NCBI RefSeq assembly: GCF_021155765.1
Contig: NC_060107.1
Coordinates: 10,464,501 to 10,528,500 of the forward strand
DNA from: Diprion similis
Lineage: Eukaryota > Arthropoda > Insecta > Hymenoptera > Diprionidae
DNA: 64,000 bases
Direction: 5' to 3'
Part shown: piece after piece, positions 11,694 to 23,437 of the stretch
Layout of the letters: each line of letters begins with the position of its first letter
Numbering within the stretch: the stretch's first letter is position 1
Notes under the pieces: model-generated
What the model saw: the letters and a program-made list of their open reading frames with translations, nothing else
Told to the model about the DNA's origin: nothing
The model's database searches: none
Made by a program: the position numbers and the translations under genes

Positions 11694-11916
11694 GCGGGGG
11701 AAGCTTTGATCCGTCGGCCGAGACCGCAGTGGCCAGGCTCGTGCAGCAATAATCGTTGTGACGTTTGAACAGTGCGGAGTGCGACTCAACTTCGACCGGC
11801 TTCTCAGTAGTTCTCATGCAATTCATGACGTCACCGTAATATATATAGATATATAACAACGTGAAGGGACTTTGTCAATCAACAAATACCAACACACGCA
11901 GAGTACAAAATTGAAT

Positions 11917-12107
11917 TCGAAATTCAAAATGGCGGTTCCAATATAGCGACCTAAAAGGCAAATTCACTTGATTCAGGTAAAACTATGAACTCGGAATTTT
12001 TTAAGCAGGTCGCGAATTACGAATCTGAACTTGAAACTCAGAAATTCAAAATGGCGAATCCAATATGACGACTGGAAAGGCAAATGTTACTTGATTCAGG
12101 TGAAACG
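11917..12107 (+). repeat. Two diverged copies of a 65-bp unit
   Basis: GAAATTCAAAATGGCG followed by TCCAATAT and, after a short gap, ACTTGATTCAGGT occurs at 11917-11983 and again at 12040-12107 with a period of about 123 bp. It lies between the viral fossil and the right direct repeat. No coding potential is seen. Confidence 0.65.
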
Positions 12108-12621
12108 GTTTGCCGTCACTCGACCCAAAAGTTACAATCCCGATCGTAGAAACTGTCTGGAGTGTTAAAATCCCGACGTGACCATTTGTCGGTTTCATCA
12201 TATATTATTCTTGTTGCCGTTTTATCTCCGCAATTAATCATTTTCTTTGTTTGTACGTGGAATAAAAATTCCTGCAATCATTATTTTACTTCGACACTGA
12301 TTTGTCGAAGTTTGATGGACTTTGGACTTGGCCAGTCCAAAGTCCAATTTTGCACCCGGTACCAATAAGTAGCATAGCACCGAGTTGTAATACTTAGAAT
12401 AGGGGGAAGCAATACGTTGTTGTAGGGTAGTGCTTGAGGAGGATTCACACCCCTACTGCTACCAATCTAAATAAATACAAGCACCCAGCGTTCATTCGCT
12501 CTCTTGGTTTTTACCTCCAGTAGCTACTTGTTCTCAGTAGATTCTCGCAGTAAAATCCTCTAGCATTTGCATTCCAACGACGAATCTCTGCCCGATTCAT
12601 TACCCAATTTTAACTATTAAA

Positions 12622-12938
12622 ATTGTTCATTTTTATTCTGTGTGTTTAATCGAAATATATTCCATTTTAAACCAATTCCAAATCTAAATTCAGTGTTCAT
12701 TTAGAACAAGTTCGTTCATCACACCTTTTCAACGGTTTCAGGAGAAGCCATCTTATAAAAGGTAAGGTAAACTTTATTCCAATAATTTACAACAACTTCC
12801 AACTCCCCGTTAATACCCAATTACGCGAATTCGACCAAGTTGTCCATTTCACTTCAGTGATTAATCCGAGGATTAATCGGTATTGGCAACCCACAACTAC
12901 TGATGTGAAGTCTAGATAAACAGCCGCGATAATCTCAT
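12622..12938 (+). repeat. Direct repeat, right copy (about 315 bp)
   Basis: This is the partner of the copy at 9904-10205. It differs by scattered substitutions and a few short indels, including a 12-bp insertion that doubles GATTAATC. About 240 bp before it (12384-12621) has an LTR-like look, with an AATAAATAC box at about 12469, but no matching sequence precedes the left copy. Confidence 0.8.
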
Positions 12939-14321
12939 ACCGGCGATCATTTAATTTACATTATATGTATTTCAGTAATTTGTCCCTACTGTTCCCTCAA
13001 CAGTTACTCTTACAGACCTTTTTAGATGTATGTATGTATGTACAATACGTCGTCCATTTTGTATGCACGTTTCTCTCTCTCTTTTTCTCTCCCGATGTAC
13101 CACATATATGTAACCTTTACTACCTCCATTTTGTTTCACCCGTAAACTGCTCTCAAGCTGCAACACGCAAAATACTGCTTTTTCATTTGAATTTCCGTTT
13201 TACTCGAGGTGAACATTGTTTCACGTGAAAATGCTTCAATTCAGAATACGAAATTATTATAACCTCACTCACCCATGCTTTCCTGTTTCGCTCACACGTA
13301 TAGTAGATATCAGTGGTCTCATTCAGACTCCGCTGCTCCTCCCTTCATTTCGGCGACTTCGGCTCACTGAACAACTCTACTAACTAGAGCAGTGCTTTGG
13401 CTTCAACCACGGACTTCAACAGCTATTACTTATTGCGCATGCGTGGATCATGACGTCACCACCATGGACGTAACATATACAAGATACGCAGCGGCATCTA
13501 CCGTTGCTTATCTTTTTTTGCAGTCGTGATTATCCACCGGCCCGTTTTGTACTTACCGACTGGTTCACTGGATTCATATTGCTCTCGTCGGCGACTACGC
13601 ACAGTTTTTTCCTATGCCAACGCAAATGAAGTCGGAAGTGTGACTGTACAGACAGTTGTGTATTGCCAATTTCCCCGAAATCTATGCGGTAACAAATAAT
13701 AAAAATAATGGGGCAATTCCTGCAAAAAATCTAGACTATTAGCCTTACTCGGATTTTCTTTCAAAAACCTTCCTCTTTTACTGTTCGAGTGTTAAAATTG
13801 TTTGAAAATTTGAGAACCCATACTATTATAATTCTCCTTACCAGACATGATACAAGCACAACTGCAAATTCTTCTGAGTACGTTCCGATGTTACACGGCA
13901 GCACTAAAAATTCCGTAAGACAGAGGCAGAGCTACTCACGAACTCGATAGCGTAAAAAAGATGAAAGATTGTTGACAGCACTGCGAGCTAGTTAAACTAT
14001 AAAATTCCTAGGGAATTTGGCAACCGTTGCGGGATTCAATGTACACTGAGTATAGAAATGCGCTAAGCGTTCCCTTCTCAGTGTAGGTTCATAGTCAAGG
14101 GTGGTCAGCGGTCTGTTTACAATCCTTGCGTTGTTTATGGTGAACTCTTATGCATATGAGATAAGTACATACATACAAAAGAAATGCATCTAATCAAGTG
14201 AGCGATATTGATAGCTCGGAGTAAAGTGAAATATGTTCGCGTGTGAAGTACGGGAATATTAATCACACTCGTTGTTTTTACCGCTTCGAATTACCGATCC
14301 CCGTAGTAAAGGCGTCTGAAT
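12939..14321 (+). other. Upstream region and probable 5' UTR of frizzled
   Basis: No coding exon was recognised. The segment at about 13340-13660 and the last 250 bp before the start codon are less AT-rich than the rest and are the likely promoter and leader region. GCGCATGCG at about 13435 and TGACGTCA at about 13452 resemble NRF1- and CRE-type sites, but I have no evidence of use. The transcription start was not located. Confidence 0.35.
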
Positions 14322-16772
14322 ATGTTGTCGCTTCTATTTGCGTACCTGATCGTGGCGGACGTCGTCAACGTGAGTCTTGGGCTCCACGCGCGAGACTCCC
14401 TTGAACATCATGGGCGATGTGAGCCGATAACGATACCGATGTGCATGAACATTCCGTACAACGAAACGATCATGCCGAACCTGATGAGCCACCAGAAACA
14501 GGAGGACGCCGGACTCGAGGTACATCAATTCCTCCCACTGGTCAAGGTAAAGTGCAGCCCAGACTTGCAGTTCTTTTTGTGCTCGATGTACGTTCCGGTC
14601 TGCACGATATTGGAGAAGGCGATACGGCCCTGCCGGTCGCTCTGTGAGAGTGCAAAAGCTGGCTGTGAGTTGCTCATGAATCGCTTTGGCTTCCTCTGGC
14701 CGGACAACTTGGAGTGTTCAAAGTTCCCGGTTTATGGTCACGACGAAATCTGTGTTGGCGACAACAATACCGCGTCCACCGAGCCTTCCAGAACACTCGA
14801 ACCCCAATCCCAAGGTCCGCGAGCAGAGTATCAACCCGTCTGGAATAACCGGCCATCTGATGGCAGTGACTTCTTCGGCGCTCGTGACTATGGCTTTGTC
14901 TGCTCCATGCACTTCCAGGTCCCTCATGACCTTGGGTACAGTCTTAAGGTCGGGGATGACACAGAACCCAACTGTGGCGCACCCTGCGAAGACATGTTCT
15001 TCACTCCGAAGGAGCGACGTTTCTCTAGAATTTGGGTCGGCACCTGGGCCTTCGTCTGCGCAGCATCCTGCTTTTTCACTGCTCTGACTTTCCTCATTGA
15101 CACGGACCGCTTTAGATATCCTGAAAGGCCGATCATCTTTCTCTCTGTTTGCTACTTGATGGTCGCCCTCGTATACGTCGTCGGGTGGGCTGCCGGCAAC
15201 TCTATTTCTTGCCGTGAACCCTTTGCTCCACCTCTGAATGTCAGGGTCGAAACAGTCTCCACCATCACGCAGGGGACCAAGCACGAATTGTGCACCGTGC
15301 TCTTCATGGTCTTGTACTTCTTCAGCATGGCCTCCAGCATCTGGTGGGTCATTCTCACTCTCACTTGGTTCCTTGCTGCTGGACTCAAGTGGGGGCATGA
15401 AGCTATCGAGGCTCATTCGCAGTACTTTCATTTGGCTGCTTGGGCTGTTCCTGCCGTTAAAACTATCACCATTCTTGCTATGGGAAAAGTCGAGGGTAAG
15501 TATCAATGAGCCTTGGAAGTTACGAAGCTGTTATTAGTAGTCAAAGTTAGCAAGCCAGTACATTAACTTGTTATAAATGAGATAATTTAATAATATTGAA
15601 ATCTGAGATTTTCTGAAATTATTAGATTTACATGAGAAGCTACAAAATTTTGATCAGCGAGCCTGACTGCCTTATTTTAATAAGAACAGAAAGTTTGCAG
15701 GCAGTTAACCTGCTGGTTTCAGTTTTAGTCGGATATTTTTTGTTATTCCGTATGCTCCTATCAAAAAAAAGAATACTTTTTAAAATTAGTTCTGATTAGT
15801 TTCTCTGAAATGCATTTCAAGAAATATTTTCAATAAAATAACTACGAAAAATTTTAACAAATTTTCAAGCCATATCTGAGTTTTTTCCATAAATCTACAA
15901 AAGTTAATTTTCGTCAGACTCACTTTTTCAGCCATCTACTCGTATATATCTCCTAATTAAGTCACGGATCACGTTTTACAGAATTCGGCCAAGTCATTTT
16001 TTTGAAATTCCAAACCCTTGGACAAATAATACGTTTCAACTAAATTCATTTGGTAGTTTCATTTTTATATTTATAGTGAATCTTTTCACAAAATGGCGTA
16101 AAATGTTATTTCAAATTATCCTCAAATCCAAAAAGAGAAGTCTAATTCACCGTATCTAAGCCTGTATCAATGAGGGATACAAATTTGAATTTTGGCCAAT
16201 TAAAATGCTAAAGTCATGCTTCAATAATTAAATATTTGTTATACTTTTCAGGGGATATCTTGTCCGGCGTCTGTTACGTGGGATTATGGAACGTCAAGGC
16301 ACTGAGAGGCTTTGTGTTGGCGCCGTTGTGCGTCTACCTGGTACTGGGAACGGTGTTTCTCCTTGCAGGATTTGTATCCCTGTTCCGCATTCGCACAGTA
16401 ATGAAACACGACGGAACTAAGACAGACAAACTTGAAAAATTGATGATTCGCATTGGTATATTTTCTGTGCTTTACACAGTGCCTGCCTTGATAGTTATTG
16501 CTTGTTTATTCTACGAGCAAGCCTATTTTGACCATTGGATGCTCAATTGGTGGTCAGAGAAATGCACTAAGTACTTAATTCCTTGTCCCGTTGGCGAGCG
16601 AACACGCGATCTTGGTCGTCGTCCGGAATTTGAAGTCTTCATGATTAAGTATCTGATGGCAATGATTGTCGGGATAACCAGCAGCTTTTGGGTTTGGTCA
16701 AGCAAGACGCTGACTAGTTGGAGGCAATTTTTCAACCGCATTCAGGGGCGGCGAACTGAAGCTTATGTCTGA
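14322..16772 (+). CDS. fz: Frizzled, seven-pass Wnt receptor (Fz1 type)
   Basis: Frizzled is a plasma-membrane receptor for Wnt ligands and a core planar cell polarity protein that signals through Dishevelled. Two exons, 14322-15495 and 16252-16772, join after GAG|GTAAGT-type donor sequence to an acceptor ending TTTTCAG and encode 564 residues. A signal peptide is at residues 1-20. The cysteine-rich domain starts at C33 and runs to about residue 145, with the motifs [29 protein letters not shown] and CRSLCESA. Seven membrane segments follow, beginning near residue 239 ([20 protein letters not shown]). The Dishevelled-binding KTxxxW motif is present as KTLTSW at residues 543-548, and the tail ends in AYV, a possible PDZ ligand. 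The N-terminal wording ([19 protein letters not shown]) is closer to Drosophila fz than to fz2, and the length is close to the 581 residues of Drosophila Fz. Upstream non-coding exons were not identified. Confidence 0.95.
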
Positions 16773-17097
16773 AGATTCGCTTCCTTCTTTTAACGACTCT
16801 TGATAATAACTTTGCGTCAAAATCAAACCAGTTTCATATTTTCTTCTCTTTTTGATTCACTTTCATTTTCACTATCATTCGAACATTGCTCTTTGAACAA
16901 GATTGTTCTATTCATTCCTAGTAATTTCTATGCAACAATCATGTCAAGTTTTATACAAATATCGAGCATTTCTCACCAGTTTTTTTTTTTTTTTTTTCAT
17001 ATCGATAACAAGTTGGTGAGGTTTACTTCTTTAATATAGTGTGTAGAACGGTAGCAAATTGTACGCATTTCATGATAATGTTCGACAAAACAAACCT

Positions 17098-17328
17098 TTT
17101 GAACCAAACATTGTTTAAACTCGCTCTCTGCCGTGCCACTTTTTTTACAAGGGTGACTTTTATATGTGACGTAATTAGCAACTGTTATCTAATCAAGTCT
17201 GATTAATTTCTTTGAACCAAATTTTGTTCAATCTTGCTCTCTGCCGTGCCACTTTTTTGTTAAAGCAAGGGTAACTTTTATATGTGACATAATGAGCAGC
17301 TATTACCCAATCAAGTCTGACTAATTTT
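17098..17328. repeat. Tandem duplication of about 115 bp in the frizzled 3' region
   Basis: The unit at 17098-17210 recurs at 17211-17328. Shared pieces are TTTGAACCAAA, CTCTCTGCCGTGCCACTTTT, TTTTATATGTGAC and AATCAAGTCTGA. Divergence is about one base in ten, so it is not recent. Confidence 0.75.
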
Positions 17329-18203
17329 CTTTTTTTTTTATCACTAGGTTTAACACAATGTTATTTTATTATTGCACGTTATTTAAATTCACCATCGTAA
17401 TTCCGCGAAAGTTTTATTTTCAAGGATTTGCCCATAAGGTTTTATACTCGGGCATATTTTATAAGTGTTAGCATTTTTATACTTGTAACTTGTATCCATC
17501 ATTGCCAGACTTGAAAAGATGATGGAGTAGAGCTCGCAAGAAGCTAGTTTGTGCGCAGATCTGACTTTTCCTGACTGCTGACATGAAAATAGAAACATAA
17601 AAATTCCTTAGAATAAATTATATGAATAATGTTTCCAAATAACATTTTTCAGTACTTGGAGATGTTTTGTCGAAAAGACATTACCGAAAAACGTGAATCA
17701 TCTTTATAGACAAGTTGAAAGTGATAAAAATCATTTTAACAAACACATTTATTGTCTGTCTTAGATGTAAACTCACTAGAATTAATTGTATATTTAGTAT
17801 CGTGGCAACAGATTCCATTTTAACTATGACAATTAGTAATGAAATGCCGGAATCTCAATATTTATTGATAGAATGATGTGCACAAGTCAAAACTATGACC
17901 TGCTACAGAATACCATAATCTATTTCAATTATCTCGTTACATGATGATATTTGGATCCTGGATGTAGCTCAAACCCAAATTTGAGAGCAAGGAGGATCAA
18001 GCGAGTATCTAAATACCATGGATGCTTGATGAATTGGAAAAACGATTCATTGAGAAAAAAAAAGCATTCAATCGAACTCTACGATCAATGGATTAACCGC
18101 ATAGCCCCAATACATACAAAAGTATAACTCTCGGTGTCGAATACTTCGTGATTTTTGAACTTTTTTGAGCTGAGAGTTACTCATTCATTTGTAGTTTTTG
18201 TCG

Positions 18204-18284
18204 ATGATAAAAGTGGTTTTTCAACACATATTTCACTCTGTGCTATTCCAATGTGACAAAATAAAAGTGTAACCGCATGTACAG
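18204..18284 (+). repeat. Dispersed palindrome-core repeat, partial copy 1
   Basis: It contains the left half of the family: AAAAGT, then CACATATTTCACTCTGTGCT, then AAAAGTGTAACC. The palindromic core is missing. Confidence 0.6.
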
Positions 18285-21089
18285 GTTTAAATGAACATTT
18301 TTATCTGAAATTGAAAAATATTTTGAAACTTTATGATACTATAAATTATGAGGAAACTTTTCCGCCATTAAGACTACGTACTGAAATTTACACTCTTTTG
18401 GTTTTTAATTAGCACAGTTTTGAAAAATTACGAAGTAATCGGTTAATCGATCAACTTTTAGCAAGTTAATCAAGTCAGGTTTGATTGTTTTTCGGACTCG
18501 ATTAATCGATACATCGATTATTTTCAGCTTCTTGGCCATCGCTACTACGGTTCTCAATCTCCCTGACCTTTACAGATTCGAACAAAACTTTGTAGATTTC
18601 TTAATGCAGACTTTGGAGCGTCGTCAATTTTTTTTGCGATTGCTGTTATTTGATGATCGATTCGAAATTTTAGATTATTCAAAAACGCATGATTCTTCTT
18701 TTTCTCTAGGCGACCCGTATCCATAGAGAATTAGATCTTACGCATAAGTTGCTACGAGTACGTAAGAATTTCTTTTAAGTGTAATGGGAAAACTTATGCT
18801 GCAATAGGATACCCTGTACATAGGTGCAGCTCTAGTTATGGTGTAGCATAATATATTTTTAAATACTCATGTATATAAATATTATACTGCCGTGCTGGGT
18901 TAAACAATAGAAATGAAGAAAAAATTAAACATAAATAATCGAGCTCATCGTATAAAAATGTCAGAGGATATTTTTAACTAAATAAAAGTACGGCAACGGG
19001 TAGGAAAAGAACGGCCTTTCGGTCATGTTCTTAACTTGCTCACGAAGAAGGTTGACTAGTTAAGTAAAAGAACGTGCTCTTACTATTCAAGTCACGCTAC
19101 AATTCGTATCACCTGAGGAAAAAAACTGTTGCTGTTCCCTCAGTCTTTCCTGTTAAACATTGGTCGCTACATTGTTCACTATTTGTAACTATTATTTTCT
19201 AACATACAATCTCAATTCGTCCATTGAAACTATCGAGCTTCTGTATGTCGTGTAAATTACCCTTATGAAACGCTTGCGAAGAATATTCTATAATATAGAT
19301 CCTCGTAATTTTATAAGTGTGCATGTTTTTGTTGCCGCACACGCGCGAATACATATACTTATCATTACTATATGTTAGGCAAACTTGTGTCAAATTATTA
19401 TAGGCATTTATTCTTTATATAAATAAAAATATACATACCGGTACTATTATCGTATCAAAGATTCACAGCATAAGGTGTAATAACTAATGAACAGTTCCAA
19501 TGTCAGGTCACAGTTAGTTGCATTTTCAAATTGAAAATGAATTTACTTGGATTCATTTATCGACTAACGAGTAGAAACCGCCATTTTTGGACTGTAAAAG
19601 ATTGTGACAAGTTATATGAGAGTCACTTAGCCTCGATTTTGCCAGTCCAACTTTGGTTTTCAATCGATTTTTCGTCTCCTGGCATCGTTCGTTTTTGGAG
19701 GCACATCGAAGCGAAAAATTTTTCCCCATTATTTGAATACTGAATCTGTTCTAAAACGCTATGTGTAGCTATCCTTCAAAATATCTTGATCCATAAAGCT
19801 CGGTGTGTGTGTACGTATGCGTTATTAAGTATGGCGTGTTGACATGACTTTGTATCAATTTATGGTACAAGTTGAATTGGATAGTATAAGATAATGTTCT
19901 ACTATTTAAATAATATGTTATGAAGTATACATTTGTCCTAATTTTTACCAAATTATTATCATATAATGTTTATCATACCTTTTTTATATTACTATAATTA
20001 TATGCTTATGTAGTAAATAAGGTTTGACTTCCTCGATGTTTTTTTTTTTTTTTTTAATACAAAACATGAAGACGGACGTTTAGTCAAGCGATTCTCATGT
20101 ATATACATATTTTATGAATTATTAATAGTATTAAGGTATTTTGTACATTTTATCATGATCTATGAATTTTATTTCTTTTAAAATTTACTTCTTTGAAGAC
20201 TGAAGGTAGAGCGTGCCGAAGTTAATTTTCTTTCATTAATTCGACGCTACTTTAATTTCCCGGTTTGTTTTTTTTTCATTACATAAGTGACAAAATTTTC
20301 AATCAAGATACTAACTTCGCAAAAGAATTTGAACAGTCTTTGATATTGTGAATTTTAATAAAGCAATGTAATTTGTTTTACCCTTGTATTTGTAAAATGC
20401 AGTCATACTTTTTGCTAATAAAAAAAAATCGCTTTACTTTCTTCGTAAATTGTTGAAAACCGAATTCATTCAATTATATATACGATATGTACGTTGACTG
20501 TTGAACATAGTTACTCTGCTTGATATAAATATGTATCCGAAAATAAATGGAATGGTGTATACTTAATTTTATGATAAGTAAGGAAATTTATCACTACACT
20601 ATTTATCGTAGCATGGTTTAAAAAGGGCCAAGGATCAATTAAGGCTTTGTCGAGTTTAAGAATGAGTTTCATTACTTTTTGAAATACACATGTGATTTCT
20701 AAGCTCAAGGTTTCCAACCCGCAAATCGGATTTTCATGATGTACGACCAGAGAAAGGGACGTAGAGAATGAGAGATATTTTTATTGCGGCTACGTTTTCA
20801 ATACTACTTTTTCAAAATACAGGGAAACGTTTTTAGGCTCAAAAGAACTCATTGAATTCCGTCTCTTGTGTATTTGGCAACGCACGTATTATAAACACTG
20901 CCAAGTTGGTTTGAAAATTTTTTTCACAACGTTGTGATAAGAAAAATATGCGAAATACAACATTGAACTAGAATTGACAATAGTGATCATATATCAAATT
21001 ACTTTTCTTGATAAATTGGGGTCCTTAAATTCAGAAGACATCATCTGTCAACACTAAATATATTCTTTCATTAACTAGGTGGTTTATTT

Positions 21090-21222
21090 AATTACAAAAG
21101 TGGTTTCTCATCGCATATTTCACACCACCTCCACTTAACTCAACAAAATTAAAGTCTACCAGCTTGCACGATGTTTTCTGTGCCTTCGTATTAGAGCAAT
21201 TTATTCGAAACGATCTTCTGAT
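21090..21222 (+). repeat. Dispersed palindrome-core repeat, partial copy 2
   Basis: It shows CGCATATTTCAC, TTGCACGATGTTTTCTGTGC and a relic GAAACGATC just where the core would begin. Confidence 0.55.
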
Positions 21223-23437
21223 TACCCAACGCGATACCAACTTGCCCTAACCACGTGTATGTCAAGGATCCCAATACCGAAAATCGTTTATTTTGGAGAT
21301 AGTATACTGGAGAATGCCTTTGCCGGTGAAAAAATGCAATATGTTATCGATCAAAATCATAGCTTTCAATGTTTTTTTTTTCCATTTCATGTTATCCAGA
21401 ATTATTATTATTATTATTATTTTTTGTAAAAGTATAAGCAGTATTTACTTATAACTGATTGTGACATCATCTACATGGAAGTTAAAATTTGAGTTTTAAT
21501 GCTTTGTGATTTCAATTTTTACTTTAAAAACTATTTCTTAATAATGACGTAATATTTTTTCCTTGTAGTAAAGTAATAGTAACATTCGTGTGAAAAAGTG
21601 TGCTGGGTGGGGCTAAAGTAATTTGAATTGTACAGTAGTCATTTATTATACGTATATAATGAATATTGTCACCACTAAATAATATTTTTTGTACGGTGTC
21701 TCGTTTTTAATACAAAAAAAAAAAAAAACAATTACAATATCGTAACAATCGTTTATATGTATAATTATGTATTTAAAAATGAAAAAATATACAATATTCA
21801 AAGCAATTGCAGCCCGATTTTAATTATTTATCCGTCATAGTTACGCATAATAAGGGACTGAAAATGTAGAGAAGAAATAATTCATTTTAGAGAAGAACAT
21901 ATTAGATCATATTTTTCTCCGACAGCAAGAAGTGCTGAAAATTTGAAGATAAATATTTAAATCGAAATCATGATAGAATTGACTAACGTATTTTTCGTAA
22001 AAGAGATAAAAATTGAGGAGCTTTCATTCTTTGTGTATACACCAAACCATATCTAAATGGCACCCAGATCGAAATTTGTGTAATTCAAATTTGCTAAGTA
22101 CCCTAAAAAAGCGACTTATATTGTCGGAATTAATTCTTATACGTAGGTTTACATAAATTTTTTACAAAAAAAAAGAAATAATGTATAAGGTATTGCTTGT
22201 AGAAAAGTGAAAGAAATGAAAAACTAGTCGTGAACAAAAATTGGGGCGAAACCCTGGTGATGAAATTGTTCAACAATTATTCTGAAATATACCATCTTGA
22301 GTAGTTTGAAAAAAAGTTTAAATTATTCTTACAATGTTGAGCGATTTCATGAGTTTCTAGAAAGAACTTATATTCTTTACGGACTTCATTTTCTTTTAAA
22401 AACATGAATAATGCGAGTTTTCTCATCTTATTTCTGACTCTCTTTCAGGGCATTTTAATTTGGATGTGTTAAATCGAACCATTTTCTGGAAAAATTAATA
22501 CATTTTCAGCACTTCATTTTGCATCATCGACATGCTTTGAAGCACGGGTTTAATTTGGCTGACGTTATTGGGGCTAGCTTTAAGAATTTTTCTCTGAAAT
22601 GCGTGTCGAGCCCATAAAATATTAACAAATGAATTTATTCCTTTTTTCATATTTAAACAACTCAAAACCTGCATGACCATTAAAATCCAAAATTTAGTCA
22701 GTTCTAAGCGAAAAAAAACTTTTCTTTACTTTGTTTTTTTGTTTGGAAAAAAGGAGCGGGAAGTTAAAAATCGAGTTCTGGTATTTCTGCGATAACTGGT
22801 GGATATTCTGAGAGAAATTAGAAATTTTTAGAACATATGTAGTTGAAATTGTTGTTACTGAAAGGCAGTGAAAAAAATCTGGACACATCTGTAAAAGAAA
22901 ATTTTCAATAAAAAACAGAATTATAAAAACTATTCCAAAAATTTCAAGAAATATTAATATTTTTCTATAAAATTTTCTGAAATGAATTTCCTGCGAATAC
23001 AACTATCGAAATATATTTTTTTTAAATTTGAAGATATGGTTAGAATTTGTAAAGAGACTTTTCAGAACCATTAAATAACTCTCGAAATCCACATTACGAG
23101 TTTACAATTGTTGGAAATTCGAGAAAGTTTGGGAAAATAATTTCGGCCCGGGAAACGTTTACAGGTATCCAAAAGAGGGTGCAGGTTGTAGAATCGATTG
23201 CGCGTGGGTGTCGCGAGCATCCTTTCCACGGTTTCGTTTTGCCGAACCTGATTGGTTGGCGAGTCGGAGTGACGCGTGGAGCTGTCCTGTTTCGACGAAG
23301 GTGTAATCGCAGGGTCCGAAGCCGCGCGCGTTTGTTGTCGAGGGGTATTCGAGTCTGCAGCTCGGGAAGGAGACGAAGCATCAGAGCCGGAATATCGCAC
23401 CGAGTTCAAGCCCCAAAGCTCGGTTTGAACCCTGAAA

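Larger units (their letters stand above)
16773..23437 (+). other. Frizzled 3' region and intergenic spacer
   Basis: No further gene is visible. Several AATAAA boxes (for example near 18259, 18980 and 20357) could end the frizzled transcript, and I cannot choose among them. The stretch also holds a tandem duplication at 17098-17328, two partial copies of the dispersed palindrome-core repeat, and a more GC-rich segment at 23160-23437 that is the probable promoter and leader of the prohormone gene. Confidence 0.4.

Noticed and set aside
12384-12621. An LTR-like segment with an AATAAATAC box before the right direct repeat
   Set aside because: No second copy is found before the left direct repeat and no primer-binding site could be shown, so an LTR call is not supported.
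14718-15506. A 262-codon open frame antisense to frizzled exon 1
   Set aside because: It is the complement of a strongly conserved receptor exon and has no recognisable domain; codon constraints on the sense strand explain the lack of stops.
18420-18560. A cluster of ATCGATTA and TTAATCGA words that look like homeodomain sites
   Set aside because: The composition is close to that of other AT-rich parts of the window and there is no sign of constraint; related words recur near 17.2 and 26.5 kb as parts of repeats.
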